Shown here in pieces: positions 11,201 through 22,100 of a DNA stretch of 64,000 bases; position 1 is the stretch's first letter; each line of letters starts with the position of its first letter. The stretch comes from Polytrichum commune (Eukaryota > Streptophyta > Polytrichopsida > Polytrichales > Polytrichaceae), in the NCBI GenBank assembly GCA_950295325.1, contig OX485804.1:32550001-32614000 (forward strand), given 5' to 3'. The notes beneath the pieces are model-generated. The model was not told where the DNA came from. It did no database searches and saw only the letters and a program-made list of their open reading frames with translations. The translations under genes were made by a program, and so were the position numbers.

Positions 11201-12182
11201 CCTGGTTTGCAAGTCTTGAACAAAGGAGAGTGGTTCACAGTGCCGCCAATCCGCGGAGCTCTTGTGGTTAATATCGGTGACATGCTCCAGGTACTTGGAT
11301 AATAAAATACTCTGCCCCCATGACTTAGGTTCTAAATCACTTCTAATCCGTTTAATAAAATGAAGATTTGTGATTTCACACAGAATTAGAGCAACATGCT
11401 TGGAAAGATACCATTTACGTCTGATGTATACAACTAAGGTTTCTAGATTAACATGTTGATGCTAATCTAGAACCAAGTGGAACCGACTTTTCTAAAGCAG
11501 GCTAGGGGTGACCCATCCAACCATCTAGGTATTCTTTTCAATTTTAACAAAACTTCACTACACCCCAGATAGTACTTATGCTTGAGAATGATGTTTAGCA
11601 AACCATATTCCAAAGCCAGTAACCCGTAGAGGTGTTATAAGTAGGGACACACTACAATTGAGGTAATGTTATCATAACATTGTCAATCCTCGAGCTCCCT
11701 CACCCATTCTAACTAAAAGAGATGTCATGTCCCATAGGGACCTTGCTACGACATAAAAGATGTTCTTTTTTTGAGGATCGCAGCATCTTCTTACTCCCAG
11801 CCATTGATCAAAATAATCCCCTGCCTTGGGTAAATGGCAGGTGAAACTTAACAATTTTATGCTGTTGTGTGTGGAGCTCTGGATTGACATAACTGCACTT
11901 GTGGTTTGTGTGGATTGACAGCTTTTGACAAACAACCAATTCACGAGTGTGCTGCATAGGGGAATTGTCCACAAGGACAAATCAAGGCAATCAGTGGCCA
12001 CTTTCCACAACTTGAGCCAGGACCGGGCTGTCAACCCCACCCCAGCGTGTGTTGATGCGGAACATCCCAGGCTTTTCAAGGAAGTTAATCAAGGGGAGCA
12101 TTTGAAAGCTTTCTACACCACTGGGGATGCTGAGGGAACCAAGTGGATGGACAAATACAGACTCAAACCTCTGGAGCAATAA
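8251..12182 (+). CDS. 2-oxoglutarate/Fe(II)-dependent dioxygenase, gene 1
   Basis: Five exons: 8251-8496, 9362-9621, 10441-10624, 11153-11290, 11922-12182; all introns are GT-AG. Together they make 1089 nt, 362 residues, the usual size for plant soluble 2OGDs of the DOXC type. The N-terminal DIOX_N part covers about residues 50-160 (GNACREWGFFQVVNHGVP at the exon 1/2 joint). The catalytic jelly-roll follows, with N215-Y216-Y217, the Fe(II) ligands H232, D234 (in PHSDNGAITIL) and H288 (SVLHRGIV), and the 2-oxoglutarate-binding R298-x-S300. The family couples oxidative decarboxylation of 2-oxoglutarate to hydroxylation or desaturation of a small molecule in the cytosol. It resembles flavonoid-, DMR6- and jasmonate-oxidase-like groups, but the substrate is unknown. 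The start is the first ATG in frame and is shared with gene 2. Intron 1 carries a duplicated piece of exon 1; intron 2 carries two repeat insertions. The C residue in NYYCPCP replaces the more usual P. Confidence 0.92.
8427..8910 (+). repeat. tandem duplication of exon 1 end plus intron start
   Basis: About 242 bp spanning the last 70 bases of exon 1 and the beginning of intron 1 (8427-8668) is repeated directly after it (8669-8910). The second copy keeps TCCAAGGAGGGTGCCAAT, the GAGTGGGGATTCTT core and the later GATGGTTGAATGTGTTT part. It still reads through without a stop up to GFFQ, but its donor is CAA-GTGCTT instead of CAG-GTAAGA. It is an exon-like decoy inside intron 1. Gene 2 has only one copy, so the duplication followed the gene duplication or was lost there. 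Confidence 0.85.
9660..9930 (+). repeat. dispersed repeat family B copy, intron 2 of gene 1
   Basis: A block with GTGGACACCTGTATTTAAGT, GGTTAGGTGTGGATATAAGA and a weak CTCTATGATCATTC end belongs to a family seen also near 21352-21600, 29520-29790, 36536-36700 (reverse), 49060-49270, 52190-52290 (reverse), 56480-56640 (reverse) and 62930-63070 (reverse). Shared core text is GACACCTATATTTGAGTGG. Non-coding and probably a MITE; its exact ends are not clear. Confidence 0.55.
9945..10156. mobile_element. AACCGGTT-rich MITE, copy in intron 2 of gene 1
   Basis: About 210 bp bounded by GAGGAGAACCG and the complementary-type end ATCTCCCC, with several AACCGGTT/ACCGGTTGA boxes near both ends. A nearly identical copy in the opposite orientation lies at 24764-24958, and decayed relatives at 13213-13410 and 14397-14545. 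The equivalent intron of gene 2 lacks it, so it inserted after the genes separated. Confidence 0.7.
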
Positions 12183-12939
12183 GCAACAATTCTGAGGAAA
12201 CCTTAAATGCTCCAAAGGAGAGACTCAATTTTTTTACACAAAATTTACTGAGCTTTAGATCGAAGGTAACCCACGCACCTCTCCAAGAACTGATAATCCT
12301 GGACGGAGGATCGGAGGGTGAGTGCAATATAATCATTGAGAATGATTTTTGTGTGAGAGAATGTTAGCATGGCAGACAGCTTTGAATGTAACGTTCAATG
12401 AACTCTGTTTGTTGATATAATATATATATCGTTCAGCATTGCTTCTATGTGTGGAGGAATCGCCAATAGTTTGGCATTGCCTTGCGAGGAGGTGATGTGA
12501 TATGAAAAATGTGGGAGCCAATTAGTTTGTATGTGACATTCATTATGATCGCCACATTCAGTGGATGAAATGGAATTGATTTTTAAAGTCTGGGAAGCCA
12601 AAAGGCTCATGGGATTAAAAGTACATCATGATGGTGTCAAACCAGCTAAATTCCCTAGAGTGACAGAGTGCAGTAGTCTCTGTAAGACAAGAGACTAATA
12701 TCAACTTGATGTGAATGATGACACCAAACGATGATCACAACCACAATTTTGAGGTCAAGTTGTCAACTACGGTATGACACATCTTATTGTGACACACCAT
12801 GTTTGAAAAGAAAATATGTGGATAAGAAAAGATCAAGAAAACTATTGAGTATTGATAGTGCAAATTTGATCAAAGCCCTCACTCTAGTTGCCACCAACTT
12901 GTTGCTTTTTGCTCCTTCCAATGGAACCATGGTAGTCTA
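12183..12939. other. 3' flank of 2OGD gene 1
   Basis: Downstream of the stop, 12190-12290 still aligns loosely with the 3' flank of gene 2 (shared GAGCTTT-GATC/GAATC and GT-ACCCAC-CACCTCT). The duplicated unit therefore included the 3' UTR. No canonical AATAAA was pinned down. Beyond about 12400 nothing specific is recognised. Confidence 0.5.
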
Positions 12940-13210
12940 AAATCCTGATTTTGTCTTAAGTCTTCATGAGGACTTCCGACCAACATCATACCTAAAATAA
13001 AATTGTCGTCTTATATAAAAAATAGCACAAAAATGAACAATCATCCACATTAATTTTTCTAAAATATATTTTTTGTGACCCATGCTAATTTTCTACTACA
13101 AATTTAACGTGGGTTGAAAATGTCATGTGGCCCATGTTGATTATCATTATGAGAATCAACTTGGGTTCTAGAAAATTATTGTGGCCCATAGTGATAGGAC
13201 TATTTAGTGT
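12940..13210. repeat. dispersed repeat ending TTTAGTGTAGT, copy 1
   Basis: Homologous in reverse orientation to 60347-60600: both hold AGTCTTCA-GAGGA, CGACCAACA, GTGGCCCA and a terminal TTTAGTGTAGTTA / CTAGTGTAGTTCC. The ACTACACTA-type end recalls CACTA elements, but a matching second end was not verified. Non-coding. Confidence 0.5.
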
Positions 13211-13212
13211 AG

Positions 13213-13410
13213 TTACAAGTGACCGGTGTTTGAGAAATAACTACTTGAAGTTCAAGACTTCATGATAATTACCAATCACTTTAGAGAAATTTAGATAATT
13301 TACCTCAAATTAGTAAAGAAAAACCGAAAGGTGTCAACAATTAACTGGTTGGACTTGGAAACACTAGGATCTTGATTGATTATGCCCAAAAATCACCTCG
13401 GACTTGTTGG
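13213..13410. repeat. decayed AACCGGTT MITE
   Basis: Diverged copy of the element at 9945-10156 in the same orientation: it keeps GTTGGACTTG, AACACTAGGATCTTGA and TATGCCCAAAAATCACC. The left end is partly lost. Confidence 0.55.
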
Positions 13411-13437
13411 TCGAGTCCAACAAGGTGAAATGCGGTT

Positions 13438-13809
13438 TAGAGTAGAGGCGCCCACAACCGATCACTTAAGAGATTCTCCACTAGATCTCTAGAAGTACAC
13501 GGAGGTGCAAACTTTTCTCATGTAGGACGATAGAAATTAGGAGGATTGCAAATTTTTTGGTAGATGTATTCCTTACAATGAAATTTTTGTGAATTTTTGA
13601 AGCCAAAAGTTAGCCCGAACATATTGCCAATGTCTAGAGTCTACCACATCAACTCATTTTAACTCCTCATTCCTCCTCACTTGAGAACTCAAAACCAAGA
13701 CATGTGTCATGGCACAATTGGTTTTGGCCTCATCGAAATTCAATCAACCATGATCGAAATTCCAATACCCTATAGATTGCCGATGGGGTCATGAGATGCC
13801 TCTACTATA
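13438..13809 (+). mobile_element. MITE family C, copy a
   Basis: Bounded by TAGAGTAGAGGCGCC on the left and GCCTCTACTATA on the right, a terminal inverted repeat of about 12-15 bp. Internal landmarks shared by all copies are ATCACTTAAGAGATT, GCCAAAAGTT, CCAATGTCTAGA, a GTGTCATGGCAC segment and ATTGCCGATG. About 370 bp, non-coding. Superfamily not determined. Confidence 0.75.
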
Positions 13810-13863
13810 GATGGGAAGGCAACCATAAATGCAAGCCTAGGATTAGCATGAGATATTTTTATT

Positions 13864-14267
13864 TAGAGTAGAGGTGCTCATAACCAGTCACTTAAGAGAT
13901 TTTGCACCAAATCTGGAGAAGTATAAAGCGTTTCAATTTTTCTTGTGTAAGAAGACACAAACCAAGAGGACTACAAATGTTTTTGGTAACTTTATTCATT
14001 GAATTGAAATTACTATGAAGTTTTCAAGCCAAAAGTTGTCTCGAAAATATTACCAATGTCTAGAATATGCCATGACCACTCATTTTAACCGCTCATTTTC
14101 ACCGCACATGTCAATCACTCATGCCTCACTTTAGCACTCAAAACCAGGACCTATGTCATGGCACTATTGGTCCCAAACTTATCGAAATTTGTCAAAGCTT
14201 AATTGAATCTATGGTACCCTATAAATTGCCGATGAGGTCCTGATCGTGAATAGGAGCCTCTACTATA
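13864..14267 (+). mobile_element. MITE family C, copy b
   Basis: Same orientation as copy a, from TAGAGTAGAGGTGC to AGGAGCCTCTACTATA, with the same internal landmarks (CACTTAAGAGATTTTGC, GCCAAAAGTTG, ATTGCCGATGAGG). Confidence 0.75.
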
Positions 14268-14396
14268 ACAAGGCCCCTTGCTGTTGGTTCAGTCAATAAT
14301 AGTGGCTGGGCAAGTTGGATACAGTATCAAATTAAGCTTTGTATGGCTTGGCCTAATTGTCGATTCTAAGGCAGTGTCTGGGGAGATTCTTTTGGC

Positions 14397-14545
14397 ATTA
14401 TCGAAGAGTTTCCAAGTCCAACCGGCTACATGTTGTGATCTCACGGTTTGTAAAAATTAGTTTGAAGTATGTTCTGTGGATTCCTCTAAAATGATCGGTT
14501 TACAACCATCATGAAGCCTTGAACTTCAACCGATTCATCTTTAAC
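14397..14545 (-). repeat. decayed AACCGGTT MITE fragment
   Basis: Contains GTTTCCAAGTCCAACCGGCT, ACATGTTGTGATCTC, a TAAAATGATCGGTTTA segment and CTTCAACCGATTCATC. It is a diverged reverse copy of the element at 9945-10156, cut by copy c of MITE family C. A CGGTCAGTTCTCCCC piece after copy c (about 14928-14944) is its displaced end, which shows copy c inserted into it. Confidence 0.6.
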
Positions 14546-14927
14546 TAGAGTAGAGGCGCCTATTCTTGATCAAGGTCCCATCAAAAACCTATAGAATGCC
14601 ATAATTTTGATCAGGTTGGACTGAATTTTGATCAAACCGGAATCAATAATGCCATGATACATGTCTTTGGTTTGAGTGCTAAAGTGAGGAGGAATGAGTG
14701 GTTAAAATGAGAGGTTATGGCATACTATAGACATTGGCAAAATGTTCAAGCCAACTTTTGGCTTCAAAAATTCACAGCTATTTCAATTTAAGAAATTAAA
14801 ATACCAAAAACTATGCAATCCTCTTGATTCCTATCTTCCTACACAATAGCAAATTTGCACCGCCTTATACTTCCCCAAATCTGACGCAAAATCTCTTAAG
14901 TGATCGGTTATGGGCTCCTCTACTCTA
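14546..14927 (-). mobile_element. MITE family C, copy c
   Basis: Reverse orientation relative to copies a and b: starts TAGAGTAGAGGCGCC and ends TGGGCTCCTCTACTCTA, with AATCTCTTAAGTGATCGG just inside the right end. It sits inside the decayed AACCGGTT MITE. Confidence 0.75.
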
Positions 14928-15163
14928 GCGGTCAGTTCTCCCCATTCATTGTTCCAAGGTGTCCTGACTCCTGGTCGTACTAAAATTTTCCCACAATGAA
15001 ACTCTCATTTGCATTTTAAAATGAAGTAAATCAGATTAAGCTCATAATAGATTCGACAGTGGCCTTGGAGGCCTTGCTTTATTGGCTCTATTGGCTTACT
15101 GAAATGTGATAACTGGCAGAGGTTGTCAGTTTGGTTTTTATGAATGAGAGGCCTAACATAAGG

Positions 15164-15527
15164 TATAGTAGAGCCACCAATTCCTAATCAGGATCCCATC
15201 CGCAATCTATAGGGTACTGGAATTTCAATCAGGCTGGGATTGTGTTCGATCAGGCTAGAATCAATAGTGCCATGACAATGTCCTAGTCTTGAGTGTTAAA
15301 ATGAGGGAGTGAGTTGTTATGGCAACCTCTAGATATTGGTAATATGTTCGAGCCAACTTTTGGCTCCAAAAATTCATAGTAGTTTCAATTTAAGGAATAA
15401 AATTATCAATTTTTTTGGAATCCTCTTGATTTCTATCTTCCTACACAGGCAAAATTACACCACCTTCTACTTCTCCAGATCTGGCGCAAAACCTCTTAAG
15501 TGATCAGTTATGGGTGCCTCTACTCTA
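15164..15527 (-). mobile_element. MITE family C, copy d
   Basis: Second reverse copy: TATAGTAGAGCC to GGTGCCTCTACTCTA, with CCTCTTAAGTGATCAG before the right end. Together with copies a-c it makes a ++-- set in 2.1 kb. Confidence 0.75.
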
Positions 15528-16257
15528 GATGGGCCTTTAATAGTTACTTTCTTCAACTACTCTAGAATGTCTGATTTACAAGTGGACCATGAACGATAGA
15601 GTTATCCTCTAACTCAACATGACTTTTGATCTCGATTTGGTTGTTTTGCATGCAAGACCTTGCATGTTTAGTTAGTTTTTTTATACATCTTGGAGGCATT
15701 GTGGAGGTTTCAATGGAGAATATTCTATAATGAATCAATAAACTTAACTTTCAGGGCTAATTTGTTTAGTCATATTGAAGTAGACTTCAATACCAACAAT
15801 GATGGAGAATGACGCTAATGAGAACCCGCTAATGTTGAATCCTTTTGAATTTGTGAATAGAATTATTACATTGAAAGTTGGATTTACTATCATTTATGAA
15901 TATCATGTGGTTATTGTCAAATGAGTTGTGCTTAAGTTTAATTATAGCTTTGATGTTTTGCTCATAGTTGGGTTCAGGCGGAAGAGGAGGATTTCTCAGG
16001 AGCTTGTACCTTTAGAGGTTTTGACCTTATTGCAGATTTGCCAAGAGGTCTTCATGTGCCTGACGTTCCATCTCCTCCAAATACCATCTCTAATTTGAAC
16101 AACCACAAGAGGAAGAACCTTGAGGCTCTCTTTGGATTTATTTTTGCATATCTTGTGCTTTCAAGAGAAGAAAGATGTTAGAATCGATGTAAGGGCATTC
16201 GCAACCTCCTATAACTTTGTGTTGGAAAAAATTGGTGAGATTTCAACGTGTTGCCAT
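15528..16257. other. spacer with palindrome-related repeat and unknown coding-like fragment
   Basis: 15595-15740 is a diverged copy of one arm of the palindrome that follows (GAGTTATCCTCTAACTCAAC, GGTTGTTTTGCATGCA, GGAGGTTTCAA). At 15972-16182 an AG (GGGTTCAG) is followed by an open frame of about 65 codons with a protein-like composition (FRGFDLIADLPRGLHVPD, HKRKNLEALFGFIFAYL) ending in TAG. I do not recognise it; it could be a captured exon. Confidence 0.35.
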
Positions 16258-16600
16258 TAGAGTTATCCTTTAACTCAACCGGAGTTTTAGTAGGGAGTTG
16301 GTTGTTTCGCATGCATAACTTTCCATGTTCGGTAAGTTGTGGTGGGTGCATGCTTGGAGTCAATGTGGAGGTTTGAACAAGGAACCTTCCATATTAGTTC
16401 ATTGGGTATCAAACTCATTTTGGCGTCTCTTGGCATGCCAAAATGAGTTTGGTACCCAATGAACTAATATGGAAGGTTCTTCGTTCAAACCTCCACATTG
16501 ACTCCAAGCATGCACCCACAACTTACCGAACATGGAAAGTTATGCATGCGAAACAACCAACTCCCTACTAAAACTCCGGTTGAGTTAAAGGATAACTCTA
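16258..16600. repeat. 343-bp near-perfect palindrome
   Basis: Left arm 16258-16424 and right arm 16437-16600 are reverse complements with very few mismatches and one 3-base indel, separated by a 12-base loop. The left arm begins TAGAGTTATCCTTTAACTC and ends TCATTTTGGC. Diverged single-arm relatives at 15595-15740 and 48587-48720 show that the arm derives from a dispersed repeat. A transcript of this region would fold into a long hairpin. Confidence 0.92.
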
Positions 16601-16899
16601 TTGTGTTTGCTATTTGACACATCTTTAGCGAAACTCCTCAAACACTTCAATCCTCTGCTATCTTTATTTTTTCTCTTTACTTTGTTGAAAAGTTGAATTG
16701 AATCATGGCAAGCAACAAAATATGCAAGTATATGATTTATAAACTTGACGTTTTCGCATCATGATGTTTAACCGTTCAATACCAAAGTCGGAGTTTGTTT
16801 TCTGAAGACAAAAAGTACATGCATCGTCCGAGGTGAATGTGGAGGCCTTGAATGTGTACTTCAATCTCCCACCTACGAGTGACGCAACTCATAAACAAG
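16601..16899. other. spacer, nothing recognised
   Basis: No gene or defined repeat end. Confidence 0.35.
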
Positions 16900-17610
16900 A
16901 AAGCCCAGTGGCATACCACGTACGAACTAATGTGAGTGTAAGAAGGGGTATCATTTGAGGCATTAACATACATAATATACATAGGGAAAGGCATTATATT
17001 TTTCAAGTGTGTACATCTAGAAAGGCTATTAACTTTTATTAAATAAAGGTAGATGTACAAAAAAGAGTCCTAAGGTTTAGAATAAAAATTTGACAATAGA
17101 TGTGTTAGTTTCATCTAGTGTTGTCATAAGGTCATAATCCTTAATGGCTACCTTGTATGTTCTTGTTAGGGTTTACATTTGGGTTATGGGTTTTTAGCAT
17201 TTACATACTAAAGGCTCTTGGAATGCTTATGGGCTTCCTTGAGTTTCTCTTACTGCATATTGGCTAACTTTTTGTGCTCTTGTCTTTGTTTGTTTGATAT
17301 ATTTGTTGAGTTACATGCTATGGATGGAAAAAAAAAGTTCAATGACTTTCTCATTGGAAAGTGAAAGTGAATTTTATGTGTATGAAAGGCTTATTTGATT
17401 CATGATTTATATTTTGTATATGCAGTGGAGCGAGGCATTTATCACATTAGACTAAAAAGCTGAGTATATATACGTGAGTCCATTCTTTAGCATGTTGTTA
17501 GTACGTACACATGTGTTTTTCTTTATGAACTTATCATATGTAGGGGGTTTAATTTCATAGTGACCCATGCACATCATTTAGGTTTCCGATGAAGAGTCCA
17601 CCCCCAGGCA
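16900..17610 (+). repeat. dispersed repeat family D, copy 1
   Basis: This block is matched in reverse orientation at 31250-31965. Shared text (read here) includes AAATAAAGGTAGATGTACAAAA, split here as AAATAAAGGTAGATG and TGTACAAAA, then TGTTAGGGTTT, AGGCTCTTGGA, GAGTTACATGCTATG and AGAGTCCACCCCC. Non-coding in both copies. Confidence 0.7.
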
Positions 17611-19194
17611 AGAAAGTGTCATGAAGAGGTGGTAGAGAGTTTTTCTCCTTAACGCGTAGCATCTACATGTTGATATTTTGCATACTTTCATTTTATTTCA
17701 AGCTCAATAGATTTCACTATAGTAAGGTTCTTGGGTTTCGCAATTTGATTGAGCTTAGTGTTTCATTGGCAAGTGCATCTACTCATGCTTAGGAATGTAG
17801 TGGCCACCATCTTGTTGCGTACGAGAAAGATTCTCCATTGTTTGATGTCATCATATCACCATAGTGTGATACAATACAAACTCCTAGTTTATGTGGATGT
17901 ATGGCATAGAAGTCGTTGTCAATTTTGATGAAAAGCTTGTTAAGAAGGTGACAAGTACAAATCAATTGACTAAAGTTCTATAAGTTATCCATAATTTTGC
18001 AAATTTGACATCCCTAGCTTGAGAAGTGCGCACTTGAATTCTTATATTTATGATTTCATTTTGCAAAATAATATTATATATATATATATATGATTTCTCC
18101 TCGCAATTCTATGGTTGCCTCCATATGTGGAGAGTATTTCTCAAATCATGCTCCCAATATGTTTTTGGTATATGTTCTCCTCATGTACATGGTCACTGCC
18201 TCTTGATTATCATAATATTAAATTTGCATGAAATGTGCTTGCATATATTTAAATATGAATGGTCAGTTCTTACATCATTTGTGCATGTAACATTGACATG
18301 CAAGCACTAAAAACGAGAAACCAATTCAAAAGCCAACTTATTAGACATTTTTTTTGTGACTCCCATAATCAAGAATTGCTATATGATGCTTGACTTCAAT
18401 GGGGTTTTGTTGAGGACCATAGCGAGTCCCCAAAGTGGTGGCAAAAAATTCCTCTGGGTCATTGTTATTTATCGCCCAATTGTGAAACAACTTTTGCAAA
18501 ACATGTTTCAACATTTTGTTGTTATATCTTTGGACAAGTTGTAAATGTAGAGTAAAACATGTTTTAATAGTTGCCTTTCAAAATTCATGGGCCCATGCCA
18601 ATCTTCCACTCGCATTCTCCCAGTAGCACTTTGAAGACTCTAGATTTAGGACGTATCTAAAAGGTTAATGCATGTTTGATTTAAAGTTTGCAGGTTGTGA
18701 TCAACCATCGTCAAAATATCTCCCTTCTATCCTAAGTTTTTTTTATTTTTTTTTTAAAGTTTTTAGTTTAAGTATAACCCACACTATTATGATCGACACA
18801 CATGATTTGTCTTTCAGTCACCGGATGGCAACCAAAGGATGTCAACCTGCTACATGACAAACCACAATTTCAAAAATAAATTGCTGATCCATATAATACC
18901 AGCAAACGGAATTCTATATATTCAAAGCTAATTTGCCATGCTGGCATCCTGACACAAAAAGCATTCTCGATGGTTTTGTTGCACTCAAGCTATTTAACGG
19001 ATCCCGAGTCAAGGAATCATCTCCACCCACCAATTCTCCGGAATTTTACAAAAACACACTTTTATTCTACAGATTAACAAACATAGTGGAAGAACTAGCA
19101 ATAGATCTGCTACAGGTATTGATTCTCTTAGAGGTGGGTGACAATGGATTCAAAGCTCTATACTTTCTAAGCCTTGATTTCCCTCGAGTGTTAT
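17611..19194. other. spacer and 3' flank of 2OGD gene 2
   Basis: No gene seen to about 18900. A TA microsatellite lies at 18062-18090. The last 250 bases upstream of 19195 are the 3' UTR/flank of gene 2 on the minus strand, recognisable by its loose match to the gene 1 3' flank. Confidence 0.45.
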
Positions 19195-22100
19195 TTATTC
19201 TTCCAGAGGATTGAGTCTGTATTTGTCCATCCACTTGGCTCCCTGCTTAGACCCAGTGGTGTAGAAAGCTTTCAAATGCTCTCCAAATACCACTTCCTTG
19301 AAAAGCCTGGGATGTTCTGCATCAATGCACCTTGGGGCAGGATTGACAGCTTGGTCCTGGCTCAAGTTGTAGAAAGTAGCCACTGATTGCCGTGATTTGT
19401 CCTTGTGAACAATCCCCCTATGTAGCACGCTTGTGTACTTGTTGTTCGTCAAAAGCTGTCAATGAACAAGTGCAGTTATGTCAATATCTAATTCCACAGA
19501 CAACAATAACATTTTCTCAGTTGTAGTGCGTCTGTATCTGTAACACCTCCGGGGGTAGGTAACATTGGGGTCCAAGACCAAAGAAACCCAGAATTGAGCG
19601 ATTCTATTGGAAAAGAGGAAAAAAATGAGACTAGGAGTTTAGACTAAGATCCCAAATCCAAGGTCTGGAACATTGAAACACATTATTGTTTCATCACTTT
19701 CCCGCCAAATCTCATTAGCCAAGCTCAAGAATATACTACTAATTTTCGATACCAATCTTCAAGTTTGGGTCCAATCTCAAGTCCTAAAATAAGGTCCATT
19801 TCCGGGGTCTTTTGAACCCTTGGTTACTTGGATCTGGATCGGGCTAATGTATACCCACTCTAAGGGTAAGCATCTTTAGAACCTAAGTTATAGTTGACAA
19901 GCATCACTTTCAAAAATAGGGATTATATGCGTTCTGATGAAGTAGTTTGTTAAAAGTGAAAAAATTACCTAGGGGGTTCTGGATGTGAGCCCTACGATAC
20001 AAATAGCAATTTCACTTTGGTCTCCACTTACACAAGTTCATGTTTCTAGAACGAAGTTGTCTACTTCAGACATATAGTATCTTTCCAAGCATGTTGCTCT
20101 AATTCTCTGAAAAGTGACTTCATTTTAGAGTATATCAGGCGATAGTAGCGATTTGGAATCTATGTGATGGAACATTTTATCATCCAAGTACCTGGAGCAT
20201 GTCACCGATATTGACCACAAGAGCTCCGGGAATTGGCTGCACTGTGAACCACTCTCCTTTATTCAAGACTTGCAAACCAGGCACGTCATTTTGCAGCAAG
20301 ATTGTGATTGCTCCATTATCCGAGTGTGCCTGCCAGGAATTAAAAAAAAAATTACTCAAACCCACCTAAGTGGAATAAGTCATGCATTTGGCCATCGAAC
20401 GGCCATCGAATTCACAAATTATTCATGGCATGATCCAAACCTCACACTAATCTGATGACAAGAGGAGAGTGCTCCTGATTACAGATATTAACACATAACA
20501 AGACTGGATTCCAAATATTTTAATGTTCATCATCATCTTAAAGCTTCGTAAGCTTGTTCCCTTTGTATTAAGACATATTAAACCTCCAAGTATCAGATTC
20601 CTCATTTCGTGAAGACGTAAAATCCTCAGGTTTCCAAGACTTACATTCCACAATATTCTCTTACTGGCTTTCGATGCAAGTGCATGATTATTTCTCAACC
20701 CCATAGAACTTACAAGTTTAGAATGTTGTTTAGACTGCAACACACTGATTCTTCAATGAAGTCCAGATTCGGAAACAGGGAATATTTGTTAACTCGAACT
20801 CACCGCAAGGCCAAGGGCGAGTTCAGGTTGTGGGCATGGGCAGTAGTAGTTCATAACAATGTTCTGGGATGGCTCCCCCAGCGACTCTTGCACATACGAA
20901 GTTTCTTCGCCAAGGCTCTCAGAGATACACCCCAACAGGCGCTGCGCTAATTTCATAGTTTCGTCACTATACTTCAATATTGTGCTCCTGCAAAACATAG
21001 ATACATACATAGGTCAATATCAAAATCATTTCAAGCCAGGAAACACTCAACCTTGGACACTCATTATACATGGAGTGAGTCTTCAGCGAAACAATTAAAT
21101 CTAAAGTTGATAAGCACCTCAAAATCTCAGTGGCACCAGTACTCTTCTAAGCTGTCAAACTAGCCAAATGGATGTTTCTCCTCATATTCTACCGCGTGTC
21201 ATTTCTTCGGTGGTTGGGACCGGCTTGAATCTACACGAACAGCCCTCTCCGGGACTAGTGGTTGCCTTGCCCAAGAGACAAAGTCGCATTCCTTCCCATG
21301 TCATAAACTATTCTGATGATTCCAGAAATAATGCATACGATAACCAGGCAACTATGTTTTGAGTGGTGTGTAGTTGAGTGTGGATCTAAGAACGGACACC
21401 AAGAGATCTGGAATGGTTACCCTCCACAAGAGCTCCGGGAATTCAAGGCTCCAGATCTGGAATGGTTACCCTCCACAAGAGCTCCGGGAATTCAAGGCTC
21501 CAGATCTGGATCTTGAATGGTGAAGGCTCAATGGTTCAACTTAACCAAGGAACCTCTATGATCATTCCGTGTGAAAAAGGATCTCTACTTTTATATGAAT
21601 GAGATACTCAAACGAGCTCCAAAACTAATGAGAAAAAGGGCTACAGAAACAGGTTCAGTTTGCGTGTTCCATAACTTATGAGAAGTGGATGCAGAGCTAA
21701 ATGTGCCTATCTTAACTAGAAGTTTTCAGTACCTGTAATCTTTGGGATCAGCCGGCCAGCGTTCAGGGTTGCAACGAGATCGGGGAAGGCAGTAGTGAGT
21801 AAAGTAATCCTTCCAGTCTGGGGTAGCCGACCCTTGGAAGTAGCGGCTGCCATAGCCGTCCGAGGGCGGCTGCCCATCCTTGGCCGGGGTGCGTGTGTAA
21901 ATTTGTTTCTCCTTCACTGGCTTCAAGTAGAATTCCGAAGTCAGCTGAAGCATCCGCTCCAACAGCTCCAGTGGCACTCCGTGATTCACCACCTTCAAGT
22001 ATCCATCCAAACTTATCTTGATTTTCAAGTGGTGATGATTTCGTATTTGAACAGTAATACGGGACCATGTGACTATACGTTTATTCCAAGCTAGGCGTCT

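Noticed and set aside
16776-17060. 94-codon minus-strand frame
   Set aside because: Lies in and next to dispersed family D, is not conserved in the second copy and has no domain.
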